This document shows positions 63,643-64,000 of a stretch of 64,000 nucleotides of DNA, piece after piece. Position 1 is the first letter of the stretch, and each line of letters begins with the position of its first letter. Source of the stretch: Arthrobacter sp. SPG23 (lineage in GTDB: Bacteria > Actinomycetota > Actinomycetes > Actinomycetales > Micrococcaceae); NCBI RefSeq assembly GCF_000876655.1, contig NZ_JYCN01000014.1, positions 1 through 64,000 on the forward strand, read 5' to 3'. Position numbers and translations under genes: made by a program. The notes beneath the pieces are model-generated. The model was not told where the DNA came from, ran no database searches, and saw nothing but the letters and a program-made list of their open reading frames with translations.

Positions 63643-64000
63643 ATGGCGAACTACACTGCCGCTGATATCAAGGCTCTGCGTGAGCGCACTGGCGCCGGCA
63701 TGATGGATGTCAAGAAGGCTCTTGACGAAGCCAACGGTGACGCCGAAAAGGCCATCGAGATCATCCGCATCAAGGGCCTGAAGGGCGCTACCAAGCGTGA
63801 AGGCCGCTCCACCGCAGAAGGCCTGGTTGCTGCCAAGGTTGCCGGCGGCGTTGGCGTAATGATTGAGGTTAACTGCGAGACCGACTTCGTAGCCAAGGCT
63901 GACAAGTTCATCCAGCTGGCCGACAAGGTCCTGGCTGTCGCAGTCGAGTCCGGCGCAGCCGACATCGAAAGCCTGCTGGCCACCGAAGTTGACGGCAAGC
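63643..64000 (+). CDS. tsf: Translation elongation factor Ts, 5' part
   Basis: The first 119 residues of EF-Ts, cut by the window end. EF-Ts exchanges GDP for GTP on EF-Tu. The N-terminal UBA-like domain ([23 protein letters not shown]) and the TDFV motif in [10 protein letters not shown], which contacts EF-Tu, are present. The ATG is preceded by AGAGGGG. It follows rpsB in the usual bacterial order. Confidence 0.97.
   Translation, partial: MANYTAADIKALRERTGAGMMDVKKALDEANGDAEKAIEIIRIKGLKGATKREGRSTAEGLVAAKVAGGVGVMIEVNCETDFVAKADKFIQLADKVLAVAVESGAADIESLLATEVDGK

Overview
The window is high-GC chromosomal DNA with actinobacterial gene content: NAD-dependent ligase with a BRCT tail, a WXG100 protein, GatCAB, SAM-IV riboswitches, a Holin-X family protein, DUF222/HNH, a MetX/MetY pair and a dgt-dnaG neighbourhood. 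Gene order and protein style suggest Micrococcaceae, most likely Arthrobacter or Pseudarthrobacter. That placement is inference; there is no 16S gene here. The region looks like ordinary chromosome. I see no IS element, prophage, integrase or CRISPR array.

Layout. 0.1-3.6 kb: esx-like gene, ligA, inositol-phosphatase-like gene. 3.6-6.3 kb: flavin monooxygenase, a repeat-bearing intergenic region, GNAT, RidA. 6.3-10.3 kb: CitA/CitB-type two-component system divergent from a CitMHS citrate transporter. 10.4-13.9 kb: gatCAB for tRNA-dependent amidation, ending in a long palindrome. 13.9-21.2 kb: LysR regulator divergent from tdh-kbl-FAD oxidase-hutI, followed by a frameshifted adenylate-forming ligase gene. 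21.2-23.6 kb: histidine phosphatase, CPBP protease, VOC protein. 23.6-26.6 kb: metY and metX, each behind its own SAM-IV riboswitch. 26.6-32.8 kb: MHS-type transporter, zinc alcohol dehydrogenase, LysR regulator, mmsB, mmsA; a shared palindrome suggests one regulon. 32.8-45.7 kb: frameshifted DUF222/HNH gene, SHOCT protein, AlkZ-like protein, esterases, glyS, acyltransferase operon, YibE/F protein. 45.8-48.2 kb: dusB-dgt. 48.3-51.7 kb: a five-gene electron-transfer operon. 51.7-54.1 kb: dnaG and two identical tRNA-Asn genes. 54.1-60.2 kb: small membrane protein, Bcr/CflA exporter, Holin-X protein, CDP-alcohol phosphatidyltransferase, DMT transporter, glycosyltransferase, a CAT-anticodon tRNA. 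60.3-64 kb: acyl-CoA dehydrogenase, degenerate M23 protein, rpsB and the start of tsf.

The most interesting part is 48.3-51.7 kb. A small exported protein, an ApbE flavin transferase, a predicted di-heme ferric-reductase-like membrane protein, a NuoF-like flavin/SLBB/Fe-S subunit lacking one expected cluster cysteine, and a three-cysteine ferredoxin are packed with overlapping starts behind their own promoter. This looks like a compact membrane redox module. I know of no characterised counterpart, and no recognisable FMN-acceptor protein for the ApbE is encoded in the window.

Other strong signals are the paired SAM-IV riboswitches with different downstream architectures, the palindrome shared by the two ends of the mmsA/mmsB region, two genes with single frameshifts, and hairpins that end convergent genes. 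All functions are from reading sequence and motifs; no database search was run.
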